Source of the DNA: Jatrophihabitans telluris
GTDB lineage: Bacteria > Actinomycetota > Actinomycetes > Mycobacteriales > Jatrophihabitantaceae
Assembly (NCBI RefSeq): GCF_023516435.1
Contig: NZ_CP097332.1
Location: 3,286,001-3,350,000, forward strand
Length of the DNA: 64,000 bases
Direction of reading: 5' to 3'
In this document: positions 19,283 to 28,372 of the stretch, piece after piece
Layout of the letters: every line of letters begins with the position of its first letter
How positions within the stretch are numbered: the stretch's first letter is position 1
Notes under the pieces: generated by a model
What the model was told of the DNA's origin: nothing
Seen by the model: the letters and a program-made list of their open reading frames with translations, nothing else
Databases searched by the model: none
Translations under genes and position numbers: made by a program

Positions 19283-19644
19283 TCCCAGACTCTAGCCTTG
19301 AGGTTCCGAGATCAAGAGCCGTGGCTCGTCAAGATCGACCCGGCGGTGCGTTGGCCATCACAAGGATCGTCCCGTCCCGCTTCCCTCGGGGGCAGAACGA
19401 CGAGGGCGATCCTCGGACCGGCTAGCAGGTTGGCCCACCCGACGGGCCAGAGTCGGGCTTCTCGGCGTCCCAGCCACTCGCGCCGAACTGCCGTCTGACC
19501 AGTATCCGTGTCAGACCCCTGTGGTCGAATGACAGTAAGGTAGTTTGTGGCATAGCGGCACGGTCCGAAACTGCACTATCGAGGTCTCATCGAGGGTTGC
19601 AGTTTCAGGGTCAGGTCGAACGCAACCGCTTCGAGGAGGAACTT
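19283..19644. promoter_or_regulatory. divergent control region between restriction and modification arms
   Basis: A 362-bp gene-free region between the divergent starts of dpdE and queC, so it must hold promoters for both arms. An inverted repeat GTCTGAC (19493-19499) / GTCAGAC (19510-19516) with a 10-bp spacer is a candidate operator. A weak rightward promoter could be ATGACA (19529-19534) and CATAGC (19551-19556), 16 bp apart. Only the location is certain; the promoter elements are tentative. No regulator gene lies next to it. Confidence 0.5.
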
Positions 19645-20352
19645 GTGACGACCAAGCCAGCGGTGATCCTGTTGAGTGGGGGGCTAGACTCGGCGACAGT
19701 CCTGGCGATCGCGAAGGACAAAGGTTTCGAGCCCCACGCGATCAGTTTCCGATACGGCCAACGTCACGACGTCGAACTTGACGCGGCCAGACGCGTCGCA
19801 GCCGCCAACAACGTGGACCGGCACGTGATCGCTGAGATCGACCTGCGTGTGTTTGGAGGATCAGCGCTGACGGCTGACCTTGACGTTCCGCATCACGCGA
19901 GCGTCGATGATCTTGACGATGGCGGCATCCCGATCACCTACGTCCCCGCGCGTAACACAATCTTCTTGTCGTTCGCGCTGGCCTGGGCCGAGACTCTGGG
20001 GGCCAGCGACGTATTCATCGGAGTCAACGCTCTGGACTACTCGGGCTACCCGGACTGCCGGCCGGAGTACATCGCCGCTTATGAGCAGATGGCGAACCTG
20101 GCAACCAAAGCGGGCGTCGAAGGCACTCAGCGACTGAAGATCCATACGCCTCTGATCAATCTCACGAAAGCCGAGACGATCGCCAAGGGCCTGGCTTTAG
20201 GAGTGGACTACTCGCTCACTCACAGTTGCTACGACCCTACAGTCAGCGGTCAGGCCTGCCGTACATGTGACTCGTGCCTACTACGGCGACGGGGCTTCGC
20301 AGAACTGGGGATGACCGATCCGGCGCTCGGTGTCGCGAGCCGCAGGCCGTGA
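19645..20352 (+). CDS. queC: QueC, 7-cyano-7-deazaguanine (preQ0) synthase
   Basis: This enzyme converts 7-carboxy-7-deazaguanine (CDG) to preQ0 using ATP and ammonia, the last step of preQ0 synthesis. The PP-loop SGGLDS is at residues 11-16, the substrate region [11 protein letters not shown] follows, and the C-terminus has the zinc cysteines (SCYDP ... [14 protein letters not shown]). GTG 19645 is chosen because GAGGAGGA stands 4 bases upstream and the protein (235 aa) then has the family length. It is first in the rightward operon and overlaps queE as GTGA. No QueF nitrile reductase is present, so preQ0 and not preQ1 is the expected product. Confidence 0.95.
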   Translation: MTTKPAVILLSGGLDSATVLAIAKDKGFEPHAISFRYGQRHDVELDAARRVAAANNVDRHVIAEIDLRVFGGSALTADLDVPHHASVDDLDDGGIPITYVPARNTIFLSFALAWAETLGASDVFIGVNALDYSGYPDCRPEYIAAYEQMANLATKAGVEGTQRLKIHTPLINLTKAETIAKGLALGVDYSLTHSCYDPTVSGQACRTCDSCLLRRRGFAELGMTDPALGVASRRP

Positions 20353-20990
20353 CCTACCGACTAAAGGAAATCTTCTACACATTGCAGGGCGAGGGTGCCC
20401 ATGCTGGACGCCCTGCGGTGTTCGCGAGGTTCGCCAGTTGCAACTTGTGGACGGGCCAGGAGAAGGACCGGCTCCGGGCAGTCTGCCGGTTCTGCGACAC
20501 CGACTTCGTAGGTATTGACGGACCCGGCGGTGGCCGCTTCGCGACCGCGGACGCGCTTGCCGACGCAATCGACTCCACCTGGGCGGGGCAGCCCAATCCT
20601 TCTGTAGAGCGGTATGTGGTCTGCACCGGCGGTGAACCGCTCCTACAACTGGACGCCCCAGCGATCGACGCCCTTCATACGCGGGGCTTCACTGTGGCTG
20701 TCGAGACGAACGGCACCCAACCGGCGCCGGTCGGGCTGGATTGGATCTGCGTCAGCCCGAAGGCCGACGCGCCGCTCGTGCTGGTCACCGGTGACGAACT
20801 CAAACTCGTCTACCCCCAAGAGACCGCCCAGCCCGAGAGGTTTGAGCACCTGTCTTTCGAGCGGTTCCTCTTGCAGCCCATGGACGGGCCTGACCAGGAC
20901 AAGAACACCCGTCTTGCCGTCGAGTACTGCCTCGCCCACCCGCAGTGGCGTCTGAGCCTGCAGACCCACAAGTACCTAGGGATCGCATAG
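20349..20990 (+). CDS. queE: QueE, 7-carboxy-7-deazaguanine synthase (radical SAM)
   Basis: A 213-residue radical-SAM enzyme that contracts carboxy-tetrahydropterin (CPH4) to CDG. The start of the protein reads [12 protein letters not shown], typical of QueE. The cluster cysteines are C31, C46 and C49 (C-x14-C-x2-C), the expanded spacing known in some QueE branches in place of C-x3-C-x2-C. TGGEPLLQ is the SAM-binding GGE motif. GTG 20349 overlaps the queC stop. Confidence 0.93.
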   Translation: MTYRLKEIFYTLQGEGAHAGRPAVFARFASCNLWTGQEKDRLRAVCRFCDTDFVGIDGPGGGRFATADALADAIDSTWAGQPNPSVERYVVCTGGEPLLQLDAPAIDALHTRGFTVAVETNGTQPAPVGLDWICVSPKADAPLVLVTGDELKLVYPQETAQPERFEHLSFERFLLQPMDGPDQDKNTRLAVEYCLAHPQWRLSLQTHKYLGIA

Positions 20991-21349
20991 TGGATATCTT
21001 TCGCGAGTTCAGCTTCGAAGCCGCACACCGACTTCCGCACGTCCCGGAGGGACACAAGTGCGGGCGACTGCACGGACACTCCTACCGCATCGAGGTCCAC
21101 GTGCGCGGCGATGTCGATCCGGTCACCGGCATGGTGATGGATTTCGCCGAGATCAAAGCCGCGTTCCGACCGCTTGAGGACATGCTTGATCATCACTATC
21201 TCAACGAGGTCGAGGGACTGGAGAACCCCACGAGCGAGAATCTCGCCCAATGGGTTTGGAAGCGCATCGAGGGAACCCTCCCGCTCTCGGGAATCGTGGT
21301 CCGCGAGACATGTACCTCCGGAGTCGCGTACCACGGGGATCAATCATGA
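20990..21349 (+). CDS. queD: QueD, 6-carboxytetrahydropterin synthase
   Basis: A 119-residue enzyme that converts dihydroneopterin triphosphate to CPH4. Zinc ligands are His13 (EAAHRL), His28 and His30 (RLHGHSY); Cys24 is the likely catalytic cysteine. The C-terminal glutamate (VRETCTSG) completes the family pattern. GTG 20990 shares one base with the queE stop (TAGTG). It overlaps folE2 as ATGA, so all pathway genes are coupled. Confidence 0.93.
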   Translation: MDIFREFSFEAAHRLPHVPEGHKCGRLHGHSYRIEVHVRGDVDPVTGMVMDFAEIKAAFRPLEDMLDHHYLNEVEGLENPTSENLAQWVWKRIEGTLPLSGIVVRETCTSGVAYHGDQS

Positions 21350-22164
21350 CCCTCGAGGACGTGCAGAACCGGCCCGACAGCCGCGGCATCGCGATCGACG
21401 CAGTCGGCGTCAACGGTCTGCGCTACCCGATCTCCGTTCTCGACCAGGCACTCGCCAAACAGGACACGATCGGCGAGATCTCCATGTCCGTAGCGCTGCC
21501 CGCAGAGGTCAAAGGCACCCATCTGAGCCGATTTCTTGAAATCCTCACCGAACACTGCGGCGAACTGACCCAGCGCACCATTCCGACCGTGCTCACCGAG
21601 ATGCAGGATCGGCTCGGCACGACAGATGCTCAACTCACGGTGGCATTTCCCTACTTCCTGCCCCGGTCTGCACCGGTCAGCGGCGCCACGGCCCTGATGG
21701 ACTATGCATGCCGCTTCCGCGCTCGACTCTCAGCGGTAGTGTCTGAGTTCGCCCTCCAGGTCGCGGTCCCGGTCACAAGCGTGTGCCCCTGTTCCAAGGC
21801 GATCAGCGACTACGGAGCACACAACCAGCGCGGCCTCATCACGATCGAGGTCTGGCCCCGTCAAGCCGACGGAGAGTTCGATCTCATCTGGATCGAGGAT
21901 CTGATCTCGATCGCCGAAGCCTCCGCGTCGAGCCCGGTTTATCCGATCCTCAAACGCACCGACGAACGCCACGTCACCATGGCCGGCTACGACAAGCCGG
22001 TCTTCGTCGAAGACATGGTTCGCGAAGCCGCCCGCGAGTTGGAAGCCGACGATCGCATCGCCGCGTTCACCGTCGAAGCAGTCAACGACGAGAGCATCCA
22101 CAACCACGGCGCATTCGCGCGCATCCACCACCCCGCAACCGCGCGAGCCTCCGAAACCGCGTGA
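21346..22164 (+). CDS. folE2: GTP cyclohydrolase FolE2 (type IB)
   Basis: A 272-residue enzyme opening GTP to dihydroneopterin triphosphate, the first step feeding QueD. The motif [21 protein letters not shown] carries the catalytic Cys and the conserved SK/AHNQRG of the FolE2 (COG1469) family, unrelated in sequence to FolE type IA. ATG 21346 overlaps the queD stop (ATGA). A dedicated copy within the modification operon makes the island independent of host folate flux; using the metal-flexible type IB enzyme may matter under zinc limitation. Confidence 0.93.
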   Translation: MTLEDVQNRPDSRGIAIDAVGVNGLRYPISVLDQALAKQDTIGEISMSVALPAEVKGTHLSRFLEILTEHCGELTQRTIPTVLTEMQDRLGTTDAQLTVAFPYFLPRSAPVSGATALMDYACRFRARLSAVVSEFALQVAVPVTSVCPCSKAISDYGAHNQRGLITIEVWPRQADGEFDLIWIEDLISIAEASASSPVYPILKRTDERHVTMAGYDKPVFVEDMVREAARELEADDRIAAFTVEAVNDESIHNHGAFARIHHPATARASETA

Positions 22165-23105
22165 CTGCGATGAGTCCGCAACGCCCTCGCATCCACATCG
22201 TGGTGACGTGCACCAACCGCAAACGCCAGCCCGTGCCCGCAAAGTTGCATCTACGGGAAGTCACCGGCGTCCGAACTGAAACGCGCATCAACCACTGGAC
22301 GCAGCGACTGACTTCGAGCGATGTTGGCACGGTTAGCGCTGAGGACCTCTACGCCGGCGAGCATTGGGACATCGCCCGTAATCTACCCAGCTCCGCGACT
22401 GGCTTCGCTAAGGCCACACTCTGGGTGGCGTCCGCTGGCTGGGGACTCATCGCAGCAGACGCCCAGATTCGCCCGTACTCGGCTACGTTCGCCGCAGGCC
22501 ACGCGGACTCAGTTCCACCCGGCCGCGACGGCACACGAGCGTGGTGGAACGCAGTAGCCGCATGGTCCGGCCCGAACACGGCAGGTCCCCGCTCACTTAC
22601 TGCGTTGGTTGCCGAGCACCCTCGCGACCGCATTCTGTTCGTACTCTCGCAGCCCTACTTCAGCGCTTGCACTGATGATCTCGAACGCGCCCTGGCCACC
22701 GCACGCGACGCCCAGGTCAGCATCGTAGCCGCCGGCGTCGCAGCGAACCCGCGCCTCGCCGGATGGCAACTACCCGCCAACGCCCGACTACAAGACCGCC
22801 TCGGTGGCACTCGCGGGGCACTCAACGTTCGTATAGCCAGCGCATTGCTCAATGCCGGCCTGACTGACCACGCCGCAATGCATCGCTACCTCACCCGATC
22901 GCTGGCGAAGGCTCCGTCGCTGACGGTGTACGCGAGAAGCCGACTCAGTGATGCAGCAGTCAGCGCGTTCATTCGAACCCACCACGCACAGGACTCGACC
23001 GTCAGTCGGACCGGACTGCTTCGTCAACTCCGCGACGCGGGCATGGCCTGCGAACAAAATCGATTTGCCGCGATACACGCCGCCACCGTGGGAGGCACTT
23101 CATGA
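22161..23105 (+). CDS. dpdC: candidate DpdC, DNA preQ0-to-ADG converting protein
   Basis: A protein of about 314 residues. It opens with a beta strand and Cys/Lys motif (IHIVVTCTNRKR), then AEDLYAGEHW and a central Rossmann-like stretch (RILFVLSQPYFSACTDDL). This resembles the DUF6884-like family, though I cannot confirm the family here. In characterised systems DpdC is needed to turn 2'-deoxy-preQ0 in DNA into 2'-deoxy-7-amido-7-deazaguanine (dADG). Identity is inferred from position between folE2 and dpdB/dpdA and from being the only unassigned gene in this arm. GTG 22161 overlaps the folE2 stop; ATG 22170 is an alternative. Confidence 0.65.
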   Translation: MTAMSPQRPRIHIVVTCTNRKRQPVPAKLHLREVTGVRTETRINHWTQRLTSSDVGTVSAEDLYAGEHWDIARNLPSSATGFAKATLWVASAGWGLIAADAQIRPYSATFAAGHADSVPPGRDGTRAWWNAVAAWSGPNTAGPRSLTALVAEHPRDRILFVLSQPYFSACTDDLERALATARDAQVSIVAAGVAANPRLAGWQLPANARLQDRLGGTRGALNVRIASALLNAGLTDHAAMHRYLTRSLAKAPSLTVYARSRLSDAAVSAFIRTHHAQDSTVSRTGLLRQLRDAGMACEQNRFAAIHAATVGGTS

Positions 23106-24250
23106 CCACACGGACCAAACGTCCCACCCTGGACCGGCGAGCGCTACGACTAGAACAGACGAACGGTACCTACCTGTATGTATTCAGCCTGACCGCGCCG
23201 GAGATATTGCAACTCGCTGGAATCTCCCGGGTCAGCCGCGACGAGGCCGGCGAACTCATCGGCTACCAACGACCCGAAGTTCGCAACCACGTCAACGAGA
23301 TCGTCGAATACCTCGACAGCGACAATGTCGTGTTCCCGAACCCCATCATCATCGCGCTGCCCTCCACGGTCCGGTTCGTCTCCAGTCGCGGCACCAAACC
23401 GAACACGACGGATGAGGCTGCGTGCAACGGCACTCTCGAAATCCCGTTGCCGGTTGGCAACGAACCACAGCCTGGATGGATCGTCGACGGCCAGCAGCGC
23501 ACCCTCGCCCTCGCCAAGGCTCGACGCCAAGACCTACCGGTGCTGGTGACTGCCTTCATCACCGACGATGTTGATGTACAGCGCGACCAATTCATGCGCA
23601 TCAACAACACCAAGCCGCTACCACGCGGACTTGTCACTGAACTCCTTCCGAGCATCACCAGCCCACTGCCACCGCGACTAGCCGCGAGCCAAATTCCCTC
23701 TGCGCTGTGCGACATTCTCAACCGCGACGAATCGTCTCCCTTCGCTGGCCTCATCCGACGTTCGTCCACCAACAAGACCGAGCGGTCTCAGGCTGTCATC
23801 ACCGATACCAGCATCGTGAAGATGGTGAAAGATAGTCTCAATTCCTCCGGAGGCTGTCTCTACCCGTATCGAAATTTCACGACCGGCGAGACGGACTCCC
23901 TGAGCGTCCTCCGGACAGTGACAATCTACTGGGCCTGCGTCCGCGAAACCTTCCCTGACGCTTGGGGGCTCCCGCCCGAGAAGAGTCGGCTCATGCATGG
24001 GGCAGGGATACGCGCGATGGGCCGCCTCATGGACAAGATCATGTCACCGCTAAACCTGGATGATGTGCTCACGTCGAAAGTCGTCATGGCCGAACTGGAA
24101 CTCGTCGCGCCCTGCTGCCGATGGACCGCCGGGAGTTGGGACGAACTTGGCAGGTCGTGGGATGCGGTCGAGAACACCACGCGGCACATCAACGAACTTT
24201 CCAACTACCTGATCCGAGTCCACACCCAGGCCAAGATGGCCCGCCGATGA
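23102..24250 (+). CDS. dpdB: DpdB-like DGQHR-domain protein, copy 1
   Basis: A 382-residue protein with the DGQHR-type motif WIVDGQQRTLAL at about 127-137, shared by DndB and DpdB (ParB-like fold). Other shared blocks are GYQRPEV, the PN-x-I-I-IAL strand, FMRINNTKPLP, LYPYRNF and LPPEKSRLMHG. In known systems DpdB is required with DpdA for preQ0 insertion into DNA. ATG 23102 overlaps the previous stop (ATGA) and the 3' end overlaps dpdA (ATGA). A second, clearly homologous copy lies after dpdA. Which of the two is the functional DpdB cannot be decided by eye. Confidence 0.8.
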   Translation: MTTRTKRPTLDRRALRLEQTNGTYLYVFSLTAPEILQLAGISRVSRDEAGELIGYQRPEVRNHVNEIVEYLDSDNVVFPNPIIIALPSTVRFVSSRGTKPNTTDEAACNGTLEIPLPVGNEPQPGWIVDGQQRTLALAKARRQDLPVLVTAFITDDVDVQRDQFMRINNTKPLPRGLVTELLPSITSPLPPRLAASQIPSALCDILNRDESSPFAGLIRRSSTNKTERSQAVITDTSIVKMVKDSLNSSGGCLYPYRNFTTGETDSLSVLRTVTIYWACVRETFPDAWGLPPEKSRLMHGAGIRAMGRLMDKIMSPLNLDDVLTSKVVMAELELVAPCCRWTAGSWDELGRSWDAVENTTRHINELSNYLIRVHTQAKMARR

Positions 24251-25491
24251 AATTCTTCTTCCCCGACAGCCAGGATCAAATCGACCCATCGTTTGACTTC
24301 ATCAGCGAGGAACGATCGATCTATCGCGTCCGGCAACGCGATGACCACTATGCCCACGAAGCACTTCGCGCCTCGCCCTTCGACGGCTTGCTCGTCTCGA
24401 AGGCGATCGTCGACGGACTGCCCGGGGCGGCTGGCAAGTACACAGCCCCACAACGTCAGCGGCTCTATCGCGTTGGAGTCCGCGACTTCTTTCGCCTCGA
24501 CGAGCGTCACGATCGTCGACTCGAGACGATGGGTGACTGCGGCGCGTTCACCTACGTGCGCGACGACGTGCCGCCGTACACCGCCGATGAGGTGGTCGAC
24601 TTCTACGAAGGCTGCGGATTCGACCTGGGCATCTCAATCGATCACGTGATACTCGGCTACGACAAGACTGCAGACACCGACGCCAGTCACCCTCATCGGG
24701 ATGGCTGGCAGCAGCGTCAACAGATCACCCTCGAACTCGCTGCAGAATTCCGCTCACGAGCCCGGGCTCGAAAGGCGCGGTTCACACCCGTCGGGGTCGC
24801 GCAAGGCTGGAGCCCAACGTCTTACGCTGCCTCGGTCTCGGCCCTGCAGAAGATCGGCTATAGCCGGGTCGCGATGGGCGGCATGGTGCCGCTGAAGACT
24901 CCAGACATCCTGGCGTGCCTTGAGGCAGTCAACGTCGTGCGCAAGTCATCCACTCAACTGCACCTTCTGGGCATTTCCCGATGCGAGAACGTCGAAGCCT
25001 TCGCCGCCAACGGCGTCACCAGCTTCGACTCCACCTCGGCGTTTCGGCAGTCGTTCAAGGATGACCACGACAACTACTACGCGCTCGACCGAAACTACTC
25101 GGCGCTGCGTGTCCCTCAGGTTGACGGCAATCCGAAGCTCAAGGCCCGCATCCGTGCAGGGCAAGTCTCCCAGGCGCAAGCGATCAAACTCGAGCGTCAG
25201 TGCCTGCAGGCAGTGCGCCGCTACGACACCGGCACCGTTACGATCGAGACCGTCCTCGAGTTGCTGAGGGAGTACGACCAACTATGCGACGGCCGCAAAG
25301 ACCGCACGGCCTCGTACCAGCAGACACTCGAAGCCCAGCTATGGCGTGACTGCCAATGCGGCTTGTGCGAATCAGCGGGCATCGAGATCGCGCTTTTTCG
25401 TGGTTCGGAACGCAACAAGCGTCGCGGGTTCCACAACCTGCACGTATTTCGCCAGCGGCTCGCCCGCGAACTGGAAGGCACGGCAGCATGA
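24247..25491 (+). CDS. dpdA: DpdA, TGT-like DNA deazaguanine transglycosylase
   Basis: A 414-residue paralogue of tRNA-guanine transglycosylase, expected to exchange guanine in DNA for preQ0. Catalytic positions are kept: Asp97 in GDCGAF corresponds to the DSGGFQ aspartate, and Asp261 in GVTSFDSTSAF corresponds to the nucleophile in GVD-x-FDC. The zinc site is Cys369, Cys371, Cys374 (CQCGLC) and His396. Long basic segments (RSRARARKARF; RGSERNKRRGF) could contact DNA. It lies between two DpdB-like genes with ATGA overlaps on both sides, so DpdA and both DpdB proteins are probably made in similar amounts. Confidence 0.92.
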   Translation: MKFFFPDSQDQIDPSFDFISEERSIYRVRQRDDHYAHEALRASPFDGLLVSKAIVDGLPGAAGKYTAPQRQRLYRVGVRDFFRLDERHDRRLETMGDCGAFTYVRDDVPPYTADEVVDFYEGCGFDLGISIDHVILGYDKTADTDASHPHRDGWQQRQQITLELAAEFRSRARARKARFTPVGVAQGWSPTSYAASVSALQKIGYSRVAMGGMVPLKTPDILACLEAVNVVRKSSTQLHLLGISRCENVEAFAANGVTSFDSTSAFRQSFKDDHDNYYALDRNYSALRVPQVDGNPKLKARIRAGQVSQAQAIKLERQCLQAVRRYDTGTVTIETVLELLREYDQLCDGRKDRTASYQQTLEAQLWRDCQCGLCESAGIEIALFRGSERNKRRGFHNLHVFRQRLARELEGTAA

Positions 25492-26663
25492 CGACCTCTC
25501 GGCGACGCGGCGACCTGACCTCGCCCCCGATCGAACAGGAACTTCGACTCCCCGCTCTGCAGGTACGGCAGGGACCCAATCGGATTCTGTACAGCTTTGC
25601 GGTCGACGGCAAAGAACTACCGCGCTTCGCGACGGTCTCCCGCATACGCCGCGACACCGATGCTGGTATCCAGGGGTACCAGCGACCCGAGGTGCTTTCG
25701 CACATCACCTCAATCCGCAAATACCTTGAGTCCGAGGATCCGATGATCCCGAACGCGATCGTCATCGCGTTCGACAAGCGCGTCCTGTTCGAACCGAGCG
25801 GGCCCGCCGACGCCTACGCATGCCCGGGCACCCTCGTCATCCCCATCGACGACCAGGGCGCCGACGCAGACAAGCCGGGTTGGGTCGTCGATGGCCAGCA
25901 ACGCTGCGCCGCAATCCGAGAAGCGCGAGTCGAATCGTTCCCAATCTGCGTAACCGCCTTCATCACCGAGTCAGACGCCGAGCAGCGCTCCCAGTTCATC
26001 CTCGTCAACTCGACTAAGCCGCTGCCTAAGGGTCTCATCTACGAACTCCTGCCATCGACGGTCGGCGCACTGCCCGTTGCGCTCCAGGTCCGACGCTTCC
26101 CCGCAACCCTGCTGGAGCACCTCAACTACGACTCCGACTCGCCGCTACAGTCGCTGATTCAAACCCCGACGACGCCCGAGGGTGTCATCAAAGACAACTC
26201 CATTCTTCGGATGCTCGAGAACAGCCTCAGCGACGGTGCCCTCTACCCCTACAGATACGCCGGCACCGGCGAGGGCGATGTCGACTCCATGCTGGCGATG
26301 ATCAAGGACTTCTGGACGGCCGTCCGCGATACATTCCCAAGCGCTTGGGCACTACCCCCCCGCCGGTCGCGTCTAATGCACGGGGTGGGAATCATCGGCA
26401 TGGGCTACCTCATGGATGCCATCGGCGATCGGTATGCACACATCCGAACGCCCACAGTCGACGACTTCCGTTACGAACTAGATGAGATCGCCGATGTATG
26501 TGAATGGACCAGCGGAACATGGAGGTTCGCACCGGATCATCACCGCAAATGGAACGACCTTCAGAACACTCCCGGTGACATTCGACTGTTGTCGAACTAC
26601 ATCCTTGGGGAGTACCGCGTGCAAACAATGGGTCGGCGCGTGCGGAGGCAACAGCGCGCCTGA
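25488..26663 (+). CDS. DpdB-like DGQHR-domain protein, copy 2
   Basis: A 391-residue homologue of the gene before dpdA. Shared blocks are GYQRPEV, IPNAIVIAF, WVVDGQQRCAAI (about 133-143), FILVNSTKPLPKG, ALYPYR, ALPPRRSRLMHGVGI and a C-terminal LSNYI. Divergence across the rest suggests an old duplication. It is coupled to dpdA by ATGA. It may act as the second subunit of a hetero-oligomeric DpdB, or the two copies may give sequence or strand specificity; this is inference. Just downstream (26669-26696) GC-rich inverted segments could form a terminator hairpin, but they lack a U-tract. Confidence 0.8.
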   Translation: MTTSRRRGDLTSPPIEQELRLPALQVRQGPNRILYSFAVDGKELPRFATVSRIRRDTDAGIQGYQRPEVLSHITSIRKYLESEDPMIPNAIVIAFDKRVLFEPSGPADAYACPGTLVIPIDDQGADADKPGWVVDGQQRCAAIREARVESFPICVTAFITESDAEQRSQFILVNSTKPLPKGLIYELLPSTVGALPVALQVRRFPATLLEHLNYDSDSPLQSLIQTPTTPEGVIKDNSILRMLENSLSDGALYPYRYAGTGEGDVDSMLAMIKDFWTAVRDTFPSAWALPPRRSRLMHGVGIIGMGYLMDAIGDRYAHIRTPTVDDFRYELDEIADVCEWTSGTWRFAPDHHRKWNDLQNTPGDIRLLSNYILGEYRVQTMGRRVRRQQRA

Positions 26664-26792
26664 CCAAATCAGGCGCCGGGCCGGGCCCTGACGCCTCCTC
26701 GACAGCAGCGACGACGAGGCACAGCGGGTCTACATCGTGAGCGTCGACCACAGAGCAGACATCTACCGCCAGCGCTGAACCGAGTCCCCCAG

Positions 26793-27182
26793 CTAGGAGG
26801 CCGAGCCATGCATGGCGAGACCTGCAGCACGCGCACCATCGAAACAGGCGGCCGCTCGCTCCTCGTCGAGTCCCCTGCGCCCGGGCCGCTGCACGACTTG
26901 TGCGCCCAGTGCCTCGATGCGCCGGCTCACCTGGGGGTGGCGGCTCAACAGCCGAGCGACCAGGCCCACTCGCCGCGGCTGTTGACCGGCGAGGACCTGC
27001 AGCGCGCCCGCCAGTTGCGGACCCACCCCGACATCGGCGGCATACCGATCGGCTGCGTACTCGCTGCGACGACTCACCGCGGCATCGGCCAGCGGACACA
27101 CCACCGCGCACACCGCGACCGCACTGAGCACGATCGCGACGGCCCAATGTCGTTGCTGCACTGACGTGGACCCTGTCGCCGT
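26793..27182 (-). pseudogene. M48-family metalloprotease, C-terminal remnant
   Basis: The frame reads a membrane helix (WAVAIVLSAVAVCAVVCPL) followed by AAVSRRSEYAADRYAADVGVG, the segment with the third zinc ligand of HtpX-like M48 proteases, and a helix LLSRHPQVSRRIEALG seen near the end of that family. The HExxH part is missing: the open frame runs into the IS3-family element at 27183 and nothing M48-like is seen beyond it. It is therefore a gene fragment cut by the insertion or by a later deletion. Confidence 0.7.
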
Positions 27183-27189
27183 TGTCGGT

Positions 27190-28062
27190 TCAGGTCGCCA
27201 GGGTTTGTAGGTTCTCAGGTTCGGGGTTCGGCCGCCAGGTGGCGGCGACCTCGGTCGGGGTGCGGTAGCCGATCCCGGAGTGGGGTCGGTGGTGGTAGTG
27301 CTGGATGTAGTCGGTGATCTCGGTCCTGGCCTGGTGGATGGTTTCCCATTCGGCGCGCCACGCGCAGCGTTTCTTGAACTGGCCGAACCAGGACTCGATG
27401 AAGGCCTGGGATTCGGGGTCGCGGTAGCCGCCACGGCGGTGGGTCACACCGCGCGCCGAGAGATGCTTGCGGAAGTCTCGGCTGGTGAACTGCGAGCCGT
27501 TGTCGCTGCCCAGCGTGAGCCGACCCGGTGGGACCTGCCGGTCGCGGATGCCCTGTTCGATGCAGGCGATGGCCTCCTGGGATCGGGTTCTGAGGTCGAG
27601 GCGCCAGCAGGCGACCTCACGGGTGCAGCAGTCCACGGCGACGTGCAGATAGACCCAGCCGTGGGCGGCGGTCCAGACCAAGGTCGCAGTCCAGATGCCA
27701 GAGCTCATCCGGTCGGGTGACACGGAAGTAGCCCGGCCGGCGCCGCCGGTCGGTGTTGCGGCTGCGCTGCAGCAGCCGGTGCTGGCGCATCACCCGCTGC
27801 ACCCGCTTGCGGTTGACCGGCTCGCCCAGCTCGCGGGAGGCCAGGGCGGCGACCATGCGGGTGCCGTCGGTCGGGTTCGCCTTCGCGACCTCCACGATGG
27901 CCTCGTCATCGGCCCTGCCGCGGCCGGGGCCGGCTCCGGCCGGGCGTCGGCTGATCGGGCGATAGACCGACTGCCGGCTGACCTGCAGCACGCGCGTCAC
28001 GACCGCCGGGCGGTGGCCCTGGGCGATCAGGGCGCGGGACGCAGGTGACGCGCTCGTTCACT
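27190..28062 (-). pseudogene. IS3-family transposase OrfB, frameshifted
   Basis: Three frames must be joined to give a normal OrfB. GTG at 28062 starts VNERVT; an extra base near 28043 shifts to the frame reading ASRALIAQGHRPAVVTRVLQVSRQSVY through to RPDELWHLD. An extra base near 27685 then shifts to VWTAAHGWVYLHVAVDC, LGSDNGSQFTS and ESWFGQFKKR up to the stop at 27190. The second shift lies right after the first catalytic Asp of the DDE triad. All DDE motifs are otherwise present (HLD; GSDNGSQF; QAFIESWF). Two separate +1 changes point to decay. Confidence 0.75.
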
Positions 28063-28372
28063 CCCAGCCCCGCAATGCTTCCCCCGCGATGTCGAGCTCG
28101 TAGGTCTTGCGGCCCAGCGCCCGCTCCAGCTGCGCGATCTTCTTCCGGGCCTCGGCCAGCTCGGCCGCCTCGGGCGGCTTCTTGTCCCGCGGCGTGCCCA
28201 GCGCGGTCTTACCGCCCTCCAGCAGCCGCTCCCGCCACTGATAGAACAACGCCTCGCTGATCTCGTACTCGCGACAGACATCGCGCACCCCGCGATCACC
28301 GCGCAGGCCCGCCAGGACGATCTCGATCTTCTGCTCCGGAGTGAACATCCGGTACTTCCGGGTCTCGCTCAT
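28058..28372 (-). CDS. IS3-family transposase OrfA
   Basis: A protein of about 104 residues with the HTH RKYRMFTPEQKIEIVLAGLRG ... VCREYEISEALFYQWRERLLEGG and a coiled segment AELAEARKKIAQLERALGRK, ending LDIAGEALRGWE. ATG 28372 is preceded by GGGAGGG at good spacing. It ends overlapping the likely orfB start. This half is intact, although its partner orfB is broken. Confidence 0.8.
   Translation of the reverse strand: MSETRKYRMFTPEQKIEIVLAGLRGDRGVRDVCREYEISEALFYQWRERLLEGGKTALGTPRDKKPPEAAELAEARKKIAQLERALGRKTYELDIAGEALRGWE

Noticed and set aside
26793-27434. Open frame of 213 aa running from the IS element into the M48 remnant as one gene
   Set aside because: The first half is antisense to the transposase gene; only the part after the IS end is M48-like.
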